Part shown: positions 9,213-17,600 of the stretch, piece after piece
Layout of the letters: the number at the start of each line of letters is the position of its first letter
Position numbering within the stretch: position 1 is the first letter of the stretch
Origin: Beijerinckiaceae bacterium
Lineage (GTDB): Bacteria > Pseudomonadota > Alphaproteobacteria > Rhizobiales > Beijerinckiaceae
Length of the DNA: 64,000 bases
Direction: 5' to 3'
Assembly: GCA_027531565.1 (NCBI GenBank)
Contig: JAPZSB010000005.1
Span: forward strand, 62,001 to 126,000
Notes under the pieces: generated by a model
What the model was told of the DNA's origin: nothing
Databases searched by the model: none
The model's input: the letters and a program-made list of their open reading frames with translations, nothing else
Made by a program: the position numbers and the translations under genes

Positions 9213-9680
9213 CTAGCTCAGCAGGCGGGCAAACGCATACATGGCCAGCCCGAACAGCGCATGGGCGATGAGGTTCAGCAGCCGGATTCGCCCGGCATTC
9301 GGCCTCAGCCGCGCGGCAAGGCCTGCACCCATGCCGGGCGCGAGAACCAGCCAGCCGAGAAGGACGGTGCCGAGGCCGATCGCCATCGGCGGGAAAAGGG
9401 TCGGGTTCGCCAGCCAGCCCGGCCCCCCGAGCGCGACGGTGGCGAGGCCGAAGCTTGCGCCGACCGCATAATGGAAGGCCCAGCCCCAGACGAGTTCCTG
9501 CGCGACCGGTTCAGCGCGGGAAATGTCCTTGTGCACGAACCGGCCGCGGAACAGGTGGCGGAACCAGCGCCCGACCATCGCCCAGTTAGGCAGCGGAATG
9601 CCGAGCAGGCGGTTCAGGAGCAGGTTCCACAGATCGAGGACGATCGTGGCGCCGATTCCGATGGCCAAGCCTTGCAGCAT
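9213..9680 (-). CDS. DUF2938 family membrane protein
   Basis: 155 aa small membrane protein resembling the DUF2938 family, with about four hydrophobic helices and the conserved-looking WNLLLNRLLGIPLPNW segment near the N terminus. I chose the ATG at 9680 because GGAGAG lies five bases upstream; an ATG at 9704 would add eight residues but lacks a comparable site. It follows the TRAP large-permease gene by 45 bases on the same strand and may be co-transcribed. Function is unknown. Confidence 0.7.
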   Translation of the reverse strand: MLQGLAIGIGATIVLDLWNLLLNRLLGIPLPNWAMVGRWFRHLFRGRFVHKDISRAEPVAQELVWGWAFHYAVGASFGLATVALGGPGWLANPTLFPPMAIGLGTVLLGWLVLAPGMGAGLAARLRPNAGRIRLLNLIAHALFGLAMYAFARLLS

Positions 9681-9725
9681 GGTGTCTCTCCATTCTTGTA
9701 CCATCCGCCTTCCGGGCGGCCACCT

Positions 9726-11006
9726 TCAGAGCAGGACCCGGGGCAGCCAGAGCACGACGTCGGGGAACAGGGTGATCACGAGCAGGACCAGGAAACCCAC
9801 GCCAAGGAAGGGCAGGACCTCGCGGACGACACGCTCGATCTTCACCCCGGCAAAATTGCCGCAGATGTAGAGGAGGATGCCGACGGGCGGCGTGAGCAGG
9901 CCCAGCATCAGGTTGAACACCATCACCAGTCCGAAATGGACCAGATCGATGCCGGCCGCCTGCACGATCGGAATCAGCACCGGGATCAGGATGATCATGG
10001 CGGCGATGGCCTCCATGAAACAGCCCACGATCAGCAGCAGCCCGTTGATGAGCAGCAGGATCACGATCGGGTTGGTCGAGACGCTGCCGATCCACGCGGC
10101 GATCTCGCGCGGCAGGCCTGACACGGCCATCAGCCAGCCGAAGGCCCCGGCAAAGGCGATGATGATCATGACCACCGCGGAATCGATGCCCGATTGCACG
10201 AAGATCGCCCAGAGCTGCCGCACCGACAATTCCCGATGGATGACCATGGAGACGAACAGCGCATAGAGAACCGCGAAGGCGGCGCTTTCCGTCACCGTCA
10301 CGACGCCGCCCGTCACGCCGAACAGGATGACGAAGGGCATCATCAGGGCCCAGATGGCCTTCGAGCCGGACTGGAGAACCAGCCGCATCGGCACGGCCTC
10401 ATGCACCGGGTAGTTGCGCTTCCGTGCGATCAGGAAAGTGACAACGGCAAGGCCGAAGCCGAGCATCAGCCCGGGGATGACCCCGCCGAGGAACAGGGCC
10501 GCGACCGAGACGCCCTTTCCCACGGTGAGCCCGTAGATGACCAGCGGGATCGAGGGCGGAATGATCGGCCCCATCACGGAGGCCGAGGCGGTGATGGAGG
10601 CCGCGAAGCCGGGTTCGTAGCCGGCCTTCTTCATGCCCGGGATGAGCACCTTGCCGAGAGCGGTCGCATCGGCGACGGCCGAGCCAGACACACCGGAGAA
10701 GACCATGCAGCTCATCACGGTGGTCAGGCCGAGCCCGCCCGAGAAGCGGCCCACGCAGGCATTCGCGAAATTGATGATCCGGGCCGTGATGCCGCCGACA
10801 TTCATGATGTTGCCGGCGAGGATGAAGAACGGGATCGCCAGCAGCGAATAATTGTCAGCCCCGATCAGGGCGCGCTGGATGAAGACCGAGAAGGGCAGGG
10901 ACGGATGGTTGGCGATCGTGGCAACCGAGGCCAGGGCCATGGCAAAGGCGATCGGCAGGCCGATGGCCATCAGCACGATGAAGGAGAGCATGAGGATGCT
11001 GGCCAT
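9726..11006 (-). CDS. dctM: TRAP transporter large permease (DctM)
   Basis: 426 aa polytopic protein with about twelve helices and the DctM pattern: MASILMLSFIVLMAIGLPIAFAM start, a glycine/serine-rich GVSGSAVADATALG re-entrant loop (about 110-125) and GPIIPPSIPLVIYG. Family knowledge: it uses the sodium gradient to import a carboxylate-type solute handed over by the DctP binding protein. It starts nine bases after the DctQ stop. The exact substrate is not evident. Confidence 0.93.
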   Translation of the reverse strand: MASILMLSFIVLMAIGLPIAFAMALASVATIANHPSLPFSVFIQRALIGADNYSLLAIPFFILAGNIMNVGGITARIINFANACVGRFSGGLGLTTVMSCMVFSGVSGSAVADATALGKVLIPGMKKAGYEPGFAASITASASVMGPIIPPSIPLVIYGLTVGKGVSVAALFLGGVIPGLMLGFGLAVVTFLIARKRNYPVHEAVPMRLVLQSGSKAIWALMMPFVILFGVTGGVVTVTESAAFAVLYALFVSMVIHRELSVRQLWAIFVQSGIDSAVVMIIIAFAGAFGWLMAVSGLPREIAAWIGSVSTNPIVILLLINGLLLIVGCFMEAIAAMIILIPVLIPIVQAAGIDLVHFGLVMVFNLMLGLLTPPVGILLYICGNFAGVKIERVVREVLPFLGVGFLVLLVITLFPDVVLWLPRVLL

Positions 11007-11015
11007 GATGCATCC

Positions 11016-11531
11016 TCACAGATGGACTTCGCCGAGGGGCTCTCGGCGGGCCGGGTCGAACAGTTTTTCGATCCAGAAGATGACGATCAGCGCCCCGCAA
11101 TAGGGAGCCGCGAAATAGAAGCTGGCCGGAGAGATTTCCAGCGCGCCGAAGGTCTGGTCGAGGGTGCCGATCGAGATCTGGAGGCCGTAGACCACCATGA
11201 GGATTCCCGTCAGCAGCATCAGGACCTGGTTGGTCCAGCCGACGATTTTCTGCAGCCCCGGCGGCAGCATGACCACCAGCATGTCAATCGCGATATGCAG
11301 CATCTGCCGGTACAGGATGGCAGCCCCGGCGAAGACCGACCAGACGAACAGGATCCGGCAGACCTGCTCCGTCCAGGACAGCGGATCGTTCAGCGCATAG
11401 CGATACCAGACCGAAAGGATGGTGATGCTGACGATGGCAAGGATGGCGCCGCCGACAATGATGCGGCTCAGGGCTTCGGCGGCATCGCAGAGCCGCCGCC
11501 AGGCGAGCGCGATTCCAGGGGATGCAGACAT
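11016..11531 (-). CDS. dctQ: TRAP transporter small permease (DctQ)
   Basis: 171 aa with four predicted helices and the family pattern LSWTEQVCRILFVWSVFAGAA (helix 2). It partners DctM in the TRAP membrane complex. It is separated from dctP by 72 bases that contain an intrinsic terminator, implying lower expression of the membrane subunits than of the binding protein. Confidence 0.9.
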   Translation of the reverse strand: MSASPGIALAWRRLCDAAEALSRIIVGGAILAIVSITILSVWYRYALNDPLSWTEQVCRILFVWSVFAGAAILYRQMLHIAIDMLVVMLPPGLQKIVGWTNQVLMLLTGILMVVYGLQISIGTLDQTFGALEISPASFYFAAPYCGALIVIFWIEKLFDPARREPLGEVHL

Positions 11532-11552
11532 CAGGCCTCCGGGATCAGGACG

Positions 11553-11587
11553 AAAAAGTGCCAGATCCCCGGGCGCGGGGATCTGGC
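11553..11587 (-). terminator. Intrinsic terminator/attenuator between dctP and dctQ
   Basis: On the minus strand, a perfect 12-bp stem (11576-11587 with 11560-11571, centred on CGGGGATC) has a four-base loop and is followed within three bases by five T residues (11553-11557). It lies 16 bases after the dctP stop. As a partial terminator it would set the ratio of binding protein to permease. Confidence 0.85.
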
Positions 11588-11603
11588 GAGGGAGAGGCCG
11601 GCT

Positions 11604-12599
11604 TCAGGCGATGGTCTTGATCCGCTCGACCCATTTCTTCACATGGGTGAATTCGGCTTCCATGCCGTCGATCGCCTTGCGGAAGGCGTCCTTGTCGACC
11701 TCGTTGATGGCGATGTTCTTGGCCTTGACCAGTTCGAGGATCCGGTTGTCATCCGCGATGACTTTCGGACGCAGGGCGTCTTCCATGTCGCGTGAGGCCT
11801 GGATCAGGGCTTTCCGGTGATCCTCGCTGACGCGCCGGTAGGTGGCTTCCGCGATGACGATCATGTTGTCCTGCATCATGTGCTCGGTCAGCGCGAAGTT
11901 CTTGTTCACGTCGAAGATGCCACCATTATAGGTCAGCGCCATCGGGTTCTCCTGCCCCTCGATGATGCCCGACTTCAGGGCCTGGAACACTTCCGGCCAG
12001 GGCAGGGGCGTGGGCGAAGCGCCGAAACGCTCGAAGGTGCGGCGCCACATCGTGGTTTCGGGCACGCGGACCTTGAAGCCTTTCATGTCGGCCGGGCTCT
12101 TGACCACGCGGTTCGACGAAAGCATGCGCGGCATGCGGGGGATCGAGGCCATCGGGCGCAGCTTGGCCTGGGCACCGGCTTCATCGCCATATTCGGTCAT
12201 GACCGAGGTCATGACCTTGTCCTTGTGGGCCACGTTCTTGAACAGATAGGGGTAGGTCCAGACCTCGGCCGGCTTGTACCAGCCGCCGAGGATCGCCGCG
12301 CCTGGCGAGGCGACATGGATCGACCCCTGGAGCAGGCCTTCGACATGCTCGCGTTCGCCACCCAGCGAGCCGGCATGATGGGTCGCGATCTCGATCTGGC
12401 CCTTGGTCAGATCCTTGACGCGGGCCGCGAAGAAATCGAGACCCTGCGCGATGAAGTCGGTCGGTGGCGTTGCGGAAGCCCCGATCCATTTCACGGTCTG
12501 GGCCCTCAGGATGGCGGGCATCGCCACCATCCCGGCGAGACCGGCGGTCCCGAGCAGGACGGAGCGGCGGCTGGCAGACATTTCGAACGGCTTCGTCAT
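11604..12599 (-). CDS. dctP: TRAP transporter substrate-binding protein (DctP)
   Basis: 331 aa. The start at 12599 is set by a GGAGG ribosome site a few bases upstream; an upstream-extended frame exists but is Arg-rich and unlike the family. The N terminus has a twin-arginine-like signal (ASRRSVLLGTAG) with a hydrophobic core ending near RAQT. The DctP fold is shown by EVFQALKSGIIEGQENP in the ligand region and the helical C terminus. It captures an organic acid in the periplasm for DctQM. It lies 88 bases downstream of the SAF-domain oxidoreductase gene. Confidence 0.92.
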   Translation of the reverse strand: MTKPFEMSASRRSVLLGTAGLAGMVAMPAILRAQTVKWIGASATPPTDFIAQGLDFFAARVKDLTKGQIEIATHHAGSLGGEREHVEGLLQGSIHVASPGAAILGGWYKPAEVWTYPYLFKNVAHKDKVMTSVMTEYGDEAGAQAKLRPMASIPRMPRMLSSNRVVKSPADMKGFKVRVPETTMWRRTFERFGASPTPLPWPEVFQALKSGIIEGQENPMALTYNGGIFDVNKNFALTEHMMQDNMIVIAEATYRRVSEDHRKALIQASRDMEDALRPKVIADDNRILELVKAKNIAINEVDKDAFRKAIDGMEAEFTHVKKWVERIKTIA

Positions 12600-12687
12600 G
12601 TTTTCCTCCCTGGAAAGACGCTGGCCCGTTTCGGGCTCTGGCGGTTGAAACCGGAGACGCTCCCGTCTCCGGCAGATCGTCGGTTTC

Positions 12688-14028
12688 TCAGCCCCCGAAC
12701 GTGGCTTCCATCTCGCGGCGGACCTTGATGGCGGCATCGTTCGGATCGAACTCCACATCCGACCATTTCAGCCGGGCGCCCTGCGGGATGTCACGCTTGA
12801 GCTTGATCTTGTGCGCCAGTCCGAGCGGAAGATAGCCCTCGGCGAGCGAAGCCTTGGCCGGGGTCTGTTTTCCCCAGACGCAGAAGCCGCCCTCGCCATC
12901 CAGCATCTCGCCGGTCTTCAGGTCGCGCTTGGCCGTGGCGACCACATCGGCATTGAAGCAGACCGGCGCGCCGGTCGGTTCCTTGCGCAGGGCCGCGGAG
13001 GCCACCGAGATCCCCAGTTCGAGGCCGATCATGTGCGTCGGCCGGTACAGGCAGGAATATTTGCCCGACTTGTCCTGCAGCATCGAATATTCGCGGAAGC
13101 ATTCCTCGGAATAGGCGCTGTCGGTCTCGAACACGACATAGGTGCCCATCACCAGGGAATGCGGGACATCGCTGCCGTCGCGGTAGACGGAAGATGTTAC
13201 CTCCGTCACGCCCTTTCGCTCCAGTACCCCGCCATCCGGTTTCGGCTTGCAGATCTCGGCATGCTCGAACCGGGTGGCTGGCGGGAAGGAGAGACCCTCG
13301 GTCTGGCTTTCCAGCCCGGTCGCATTGCAGACCGCCGTCATCTCGATGCCGGACTTGGTGCCGTCGACAAACGAGTTGAACATCTTCGGGTTGATGGAGT
13401 TCCGGTCGCGGATCTTCATGTACTTGTCGAGAATGTCCCACACCGTATCCGGCGTCGATTGGTGGTAGGTCGGGTGATAGCGCGTGCCCTTGCCGGCAGC
13501 GACAACACGGAACCCTGCCGCGCGCGCCCAGTCGACATGGTCGGCAATCAGGGCCGGCTGGTCGCCCCACGCGAGGGAGTAGACGACACCGGCCTGCTTC
13601 GCCTTGCGGGCGAGCAGGGGGCCCGCCACCGCATCGGCTTCGACATTGACCATGATGATATGCTTGCCGTTCTCGATCGCCTTCAGCGCGAAGCGGATCC
13701 CGGCGCCGGGATCACCCGTGGCCTCGATAATCACCTCGATACCCGGATGGGTGACGACGCTGTCGCCATTGTCCGTCACCAGCGTCGAGCCGTTCTTCAG
13801 CGCATCGTCGAGAGAGGGGGCCGAATATTGCTCTTCCGGCCAGCAGGCCAGCTTGAGCTGCGACCGCGCGCGGGCGGTATTGAGGTCGGCCACGGCCACC
13901 ACGTGCATGCCGGCGGTCTGGCGGGCCTGCGACAGGAACATCGTTCCGAATTTCCCCGCGCCGATGATGCCGATCGTGATCGGCTTTCCGGCAGACTGGC
14001 GTTCCAGCAGCATGCGGTGAAGATTCAT
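12688..14028 (-). CDS. NAD(P)-dependent oxidoreductase with C-terminal SAF domain (homoserine-dehydrogenase-like)
   Basis: 446 aa. The N-terminal Rossmann domain has GIIGAGKFG (19-27). Homoserine-dehydrogenase-like and Gfo/Idh features follow (IIEATGDPGAG; HIIMVNVEADA; SLAWGDQPAL). The C terminus (about 370-440) is a SAF-type domain (PLGLAHKIKLKRDIPQGARLKWSDV). This is the COG4091 family, often beside TRAP or sugar importers and proposed to oxidise small polyols or hydroxy acids. Being first in the TRAP operon, it probably acts on the imported compound. Substrate is unknown. A LysR regulator is divergent from it. Confidence 0.85.
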   Translation of the reverse strand: MNLHRMLLERQSAGKPITIGIIGAGKFGTMFLSQARQTAGMHVVAVADLNTARARSQLKLACWPEEQYSAPSLDDALKNGSTLVTDNGDSVVTHPGIEVIIEATGDPGAGIRFALKAIENGKHIIMVNVEADAVAGPLLARKAKQAGVVYSLAWGDQPALIADHVDWARAAGFRVVAAGKGTRYHPTYHQSTPDTVWDILDKYMKIRDRNSINPKMFNSFVDGTKSGIEMTAVCNATGLESQTEGLSFPPATRFEHAEICKPKPDGGVLERKGVTEVTSSVYRDGSDVPHSLVMGTYVVFETDSAYSEECFREYSMLQDKSGKYSCLYRPTHMIGLELGISVASAALRKEPTGAPVCFNADVVATAKRDLKTGEMLDGEGGFCVWGKQTPAKASLAEGYLPLGLAHKIKLKRDIPQGARLKWSDVEFDPNDAAIKVRREMEATFGG

Positions 14029-14107
14029 GGGGCCTGGCCTTCCTTTCCCGTCGGCGCATGGCCGAACCGTTCCACATCAGGGCCGGAAGCAAGCGCGCAA
14101 GAAGGCG

Positions 14108-14129
14108 GCCGGAATCCCGTGGTTCCGGC
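14108..14129. promoter_or_regulatory. Inverted repeat in the LysR/oxidoreductase divergent region (candidate operator)
   Basis: Perfect 7-bp arms GCCGGAA (14108-14114) and TTCCGGC (14123-14129) with an 8-base spacer, inside the 242-base divergent intergenic region. Arm spacing suits a dimeric regulator site. No experimental support; high GC makes chance repeats possible. Confidence 0.35.
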
Positions 14130-14242
14130 AAGCCGCGTCCTGGCTTCGTTTCTTCCCGACCGGATGCCGCTTCTTGTCTCGTGAGCAGCATTCCTCAAAA
14201 CCAAGGCTAACATGTTTCTCTCAGGCGAAAAGCGAATTAGGA

Positions 14243-14270
14243 TGATGAAAAAGATGAGGAGATTTCATCA
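14243..14270 (+). promoter_or_regulatory. Inverted repeat around the LysR gene ribosome-binding site
   Basis: Perfect 8-bp arms TGATGAAA (14243-14250) and TTTCATCA (14263-14270) flank a 12-base segment that contains the GAGGAG ribosome site. The second arm directly abuts the ATG at 14271. It could be an autoregulatory operator overlapping the translation start, or an RNA hairpin presenting the ribosome site in its loop. Confidence 0.45.
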
Positions 14271-15179
14271 ATGCCGGCCAGCATGCCGCCGCTTCAATGG
14301 CTGGCGACCTTCCAGGCGGTGATCGAATCCGGCAGTTTCGCCGGCGCGGCCAAGTCACTGGGACTGACGCCATCGGCAATCAGCCACCAGATGCGGGCGC
14401 TCGAAGGCATGCTGGGCCAGCGCTTGTTCCTGCGGGACAAGCGGCAGGTCACCCCGACCGAGGAGGCTTTGGCCTATGCCACGACCATCTCGGAGAGCTT
14501 TGCCCGCCTCGTCGCGGCGACCAACCGGCTGGCGACGGGGGCCGGCGCGCGGCGTCTGCCCATCCATTGCTCGCCGAGCTTTGCCACGCTCTGGCTGGTG
14601 CCGCGCCTGAAGGATTTCATGCGGGAGCATCCGGCCATCGATATCGCGCTTTTCGCCAGCCATGAGCCGGCCCGGCTCGGGCAGGACGGGATCCTGATGG
14701 ATATCCAGTATGCGCGTCCGGTGCCGGAAACCTGCGAGGCGATCGTCCTCGCGGACGAGACGATCGTGCCCATGGCCAGCCCCGCTTTCGTGTCCGAACA
14801 CCATATCGGCGCCGTCGCGGATATCGGCCGCGTGCCGCTGCTGCATTCCCTCCGATGCGTGGTGCAATGGCCGCAATGGTCGGCCCGTTTCGCACCCGGG
14901 CTCACGCTCAATCCGCGCGGCTTCCAGTTCGACCGGGCGCATCTTGCCCTCGCATCCGCCGTGGATGGCCTCGGAATCGTGCTCGAATCGACGTTGCAGG
15001 CAAAGACCTATCTCGACCAGCGCCGGCTGGTCCTGCCCTTCGGCGAGGTCGGAATTCCCGTGGTTGCCCATCGCCTGATTTTCCGGCGGGAGGATGACGG
15101 GCATCCTGACCTGCTGGCCTTCATCGAATGGATCACCCGCGCCTTCCGCGCCGAGCGCGCAATGCGAGTCGCCCGCTAG
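14271..15179 (+). CDS. LysR-family transcriptional regulator (GcvA-like)
   Basis: 302 aa. The N-terminal winged helix-turn-helix (about residues 8-65) shows WLATFQAVIESGSFAGAAKSL and SAISHQMRALEGMLGQ, the pattern of the GcvA-like LysR branch. The C-terminal half is the periplasmic-binding-like effector domain. GAGGAG lies ten bases before the ATG. The gene is divergent from the SAF oxidoreductase-TRAP operon, so it likely controls that operon and itself, responding to the imported compound or its product. Confidence 0.9.
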   Translation: MPASMPPLQWLATFQAVIESGSFAGAAKSLGLTPSAISHQMRALEGMLGQRLFLRDKRQVTPTEEALAYATTISESFARLVAATNRLATGAGARRLPIHCSPSFATLWLVPRLKDFMREHPAIDIALFASHEPARLGQDGILMDIQYARPVPETCEAIVLADETIVPMASPAFVSEHHIGAVADIGRVPLLHSLRCVVQWPQWSARFAPGLTLNPRGFQFDRAHLALASAVDGLGIVLESTLQAKTYLDQRRLVLPFGEVGIPVVAHRLIFRREDDGHPDLLAFIEWITRAFRAERAMRVAR

Positions 15180-15231
15180 GCCAGTGGCTTTCCGCAGCAA
15201 ATCGCAGGGGAAAGAGGGAGGGGTAATTGAC

Positions 15232-15249
15232 ATACCAACCGGTTGGTAT
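15232..15249. promoter_or_regulatory. TetR operator: perfect 18-bp palindrome overlapping a -35 box
   Basis: ATACCAACC (15232-15240) and GGTTGGTAT (15241-15249) form an uninterrupted palindrome of the size and symmetry bound by TetR-family dimers. A consensus TTGACA (15227-15232) overlaps its left edge, so occupancy would block the promoter. It ends 28 bases before the TetR gene start, implying autoregulation of the downstream operon. Confidence 0.85.
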
Positions 15250-15277
15250 CAATGATGTGAGTGAAGGATGTCGCCAG

Positions 15278-15916
15278 ATGAGCCGTTCCGTCAATGCCCG
15301 CGAGAAGTTGCTGGATGCCGCCGTCCGGTTGGTGCGCGCGAAGGGGTTTGCGGCCACGACCGTCGAGGATCTCTGCGGTGCGGCCGGCGTGACGAAGGGC
15401 GCCTTCTTCCACCATTTTCCCAGCAAGGAAGCGCTTGGCGTTGCGGCGGCCGGGCATTGGTCGGCCAAGACCGGCGCCCTGTTCGCGACCGCGCCGTACC
15501 AGCAGGTCGAGGATCCGCTCGAAAGGCTGCTGGCCTATCTGCAGTTCCGGCGGGACATCCTCGGCGGTGAGCTCTGCGAGTTCACCTGCCTGGCCGGGAC
15601 GATGCTCCAGGAGGTCTATGCCGAACATCCCGCCATAGCTGCCGCCTGCCACGAGTCGATCGCCAGCCACGCGGCGACGCTCGAGCCGATGATTTCGGCC
15701 GCGATGCAGGCGCGCGGGCTTGATCCAGGCGGTTCGTCAACGGGGTGGACCGCATCCGGGCTTGCCCTGCACAGCCAGGTGGTCCTGCAGGGCGCCTTCA
15801 TCCTCGCCAAGGGAAGCGGTGGCCCGGCAATCGCCCGGGACAGTATCGACCATCTCGTGCGGTACATCCGACTGCTTTTCGCCGCGGTCAACGCCAGCCC
15901 CCATTCCAGCCCCTGA
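15278..15916 (+). CDS. TetR/AcrR-family transcriptional regulator
   Basis: 212 aa. The N-terminal helix-turn-helix is typical (AREKLLDAAVRLVRAKGF, then TTVEDLCGAAGVTKGAFFHHFPSK, residues about 6-52). The C-terminal ligand-binding domain is helical. The ATG at 15278 is preferred because an in-frame TTG upstream would translate the operator palindrome itself. It heads an operon with three small enzyme-like genes; the palindrome immediately upstream suggests it represses its own promoter until an unknown ligand binds. Confidence 0.92.
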   Translation: MSRSVNAREKLLDAAVRLVRAKGFAATTVEDLCGAAGVTKGAFFHHFPSKEALGVAAAGHWSAKTGALFATAPYQQVEDPLERLLAYLQFRRDILGGELCEFTCLAGTMLQEVYAEHPAIAAACHESIASHAATLEPMISAAMQARGLDPGGSSTGWTASGLALHSQVVLQGAFILAKGSGGPAIARDSIDHLVRYIRLLFAAVNASPHSSP

Positions 15917-15930
15917 CACGGAGAGCCTGC

Positions 15931-16386
15931 ATGCCCGGAACCGTCCGCCTTCACCGCGTCTTCGCCACGAGCCCGGACCGGCTCTATCGCGCCTTTCTGG
16001 AGCCGGATGCGATCGCGAGCTGGCTGCCGCCGAATGGCTATCTCTGCACGGTTCATGCCCTCGAACCAAAGGTCGGCGGGACACACCGGATGTCCTTCCG
16101 GAACTTCGCGAACGGGCAGGTCCATCATTTCGGCGGCCAGTATCTCGAACTCGTGCCGTCCGAGCGGCTCGTCTACACGGATCGCTTCGATGATGCCGGC
16201 CTGCCGGGCGAGATGCGGGTGGACGTCTCGCTGCGGGCTGTTTCCTGCGGCACCGAGCTGATGATCGAGCAAAGCGGCATCCCCGACGCGATCCCGCCGG
16301 AGAGTTGTTACCTCGGCTGGCAGGATTCCCTTGCAAAGCTCGAACGCCTTGTCACAGCCCCGTCAGGATCGTCGGATCCGTCCTGA
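15931..16386 (+). CDS. SRPBCC-family protein (AHSA1/START-like)
   Basis: 151 aa. The start follows a GGAGAG ribosome site by five bases, and the gene lies 14 bases after the TetR stop. The pattern VFATSPDRLYRAFLEPDAIASWLPP at the N terminus, the FGGQYLELVPSERLVYTDRF strand region and a C-terminal helix ending in GWQDSLAKLERLV are typical of Aha1-domain SRPBCC proteins, which form a hydrophobic ligand cavity. Such proteins often sit beside glyoxalase-like proteins and small regulators. No specific substrate can be given. Confidence 0.85.
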   Translation: MPGTVRLHRVFATSPDRLYRAFLEPDAIASWLPPNGYLCTVHALEPKVGGTHRMSFRNFANGQVHHFGGQYLELVPSERLVYTDRFDDAGLPGEMRVDVSLRAVSCGTELMIEQSGIPDAIPPESCYLGWQDSLAKLERLVTAPSGSSDPS

Positions 16387-16433
16387 CTGCTGAGCCGGAC
16401 CGATTTTACTCCCCCATTTCAGAGGATTGCATC

Positions 16434-16904
16434 ATGGACACGATCACGCCCTGCCTCTGGTTCGATGGCACGGCGCAGGAGGCGGCGGAATTCTACGCCT
16501 CGCTGCTCCCCGACAGCCGGATCGACGCGATCCACCTCGCACCGGACGACTACCCCTCTGGCAAGGCCGGGTCGGTCCTGACGGTGGAATTTACGCTGAT
16601 GGGAAGGCCCTTCGTCGGCCTGAACGGCGGTCCGCATTTCCGGTTCAACGAGGCCATTTCGCTGATGATCCCCGTCGAAACGCAGGCGGAGATCGAGCGC
16701 CTCTCGGATGCGCTTTCTGCCCATCCCGATGCCGAGCAATGCGGCTGGGTGAAGGACCGTTACGGTCTGTCCTGGCAGATTGTCCCGCCGCGCCTGCTGC
16801 AGCTTCTGGCCGATCCGGATCGATCGAGGGCAGGGCGCGTGTTCCGGGCCATGATGGAAATGAAGCGGATCAATATTGCCGCCGTGGAGAAGGCTGCGGC
16901 CTGA
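16434..16904 (+). CDS. VOC-family (PhnB/glyoxalase-like) protein
   Basis: 156 aa. TITPCLWFDGTAQEAAEFYASLLPDS at the N terminus and the CGWVKDRYGLSWQIVP motif near residue 102 are hallmarks of the PhnB-like branch of the vicinal-oxygen-chelate fold (Pfam 3-dmu-9_3-mt). The name 3-demethylubiquinone methyltransferase attached to this family is not supported by function. It is third in the TetR operon. Confidence 0.88.
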   Translation: MDTITPCLWFDGTAQEAAEFYASLLPDSRIDAIHLAPDDYPSGKAGSVLTVEFTLMGRPFVGLNGGPHFRFNEAISLMIPVETQAEIERLSDALSAHPDAEQCGWVKDRYGLSWQIVPPRLLQLLADPDRSRAGRVFRAMMEMKRINIAAVEKAAA

Positions 16905-16923
16905 CAAACAGAGGAGAGGAAAC

Positions 16924-17277
16924 ATGCCCTATATCGATGGATTCGTCGCCGCCGTTCCGTCCGGAAACCGGGAGGCCTATCTCGAACACGCAACGCTCAT
17001 GGGCGGGATCATGAAGGAATTCGGAGCGATCCGGCTGGTTGAATGCTGGGGCGACGATGTTCCCGACGGCAAGCTGACCTCGTTTCCGATGGCGGTGAAG
17101 GCCGAGCCGGACGAGACCGTCGTTTTCTCATGGGTCGTCTGGCCCTCGAAGGCTGTCCGCGATGCCGGCTGGGCACGCATGATGCAGGATCCTCGCATGC
17201 AACCAGGCGCCCAGCCGATGCCCTATGACGGCAAGCGACTGATCTATGGCGGATTTGAAATGGCGCTGGAAATCTGA
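16924..17277 (+). CDS. DUF1428 family protein
   Basis: 117 aa, with the DUF1428 pattern PYIDGFVAAVP at the start, VECWGDDVPDGKLTSFP in the middle, FSWVVWPSKAVRDAGWARMM, and the GFEMALE end. The fold is a ferredoxin-like (dimeric alpha-beta barrel) domain of unknown function. The start follows GAGGAGAGG. It is the last gene of the TetR-led operon. Automatic names calling it an RNA signal recognition particle component are unsupported. Confidence 0.88.
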   Translation: MPYIDGFVAAVPSGNREAYLEHATLMGGIMKEFGAIRLVECWGDDVPDGKLTSFPMAVKAEPDETVVFSWVVWPSKAVRDAGWARMMQDPRMQPGAQPMPYDGKRLIYGGFEMALEI

Positions 17278-17600
17278 GGTTTCGCTTCTGCTTGCGCATC
17301 TCGTTCGCCGCACTGATGCAGATTTTGCATCGTTGCGGCGCGCGGCAGCCTCCGGTCGCGTTCCCTGCATGCGGCGACGACCCCGTTTCGTTGCGTTCTT
17401 TGCATTGGCTCCTGTCCCGCGGATTTGTTTCACTGGCCATGCCGGATCGACAGGGCGGGGAATGACCCGGCCCGGACCCGGAAGCGGCTGTGAAACCAGC
17501 CGGAAGAAGGCCGGCAAGGCCTCCCCAGACACCCGGGCTGCGACGTCCGGGCAGGATCCATGCTCCTGCGGGAGCGACGTACTGCAAACGGGAGAACTCG
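17278..17600. other. Intergenic region upstream of gltI
   Basis: 323 bases without a convincing gene. It holds the promoter region of the GltIJKL-type operon. One inverted repeat is visible: GATGCA (17315-17320) and TGCATC (17326-17331) with a 5-base spacer, a possible operator. A GGGAGA ribosome site precedes the gltI ATG by a few bases. I find no clear sigma-70 or sigma-54 promoter match. Confidence 0.5.
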
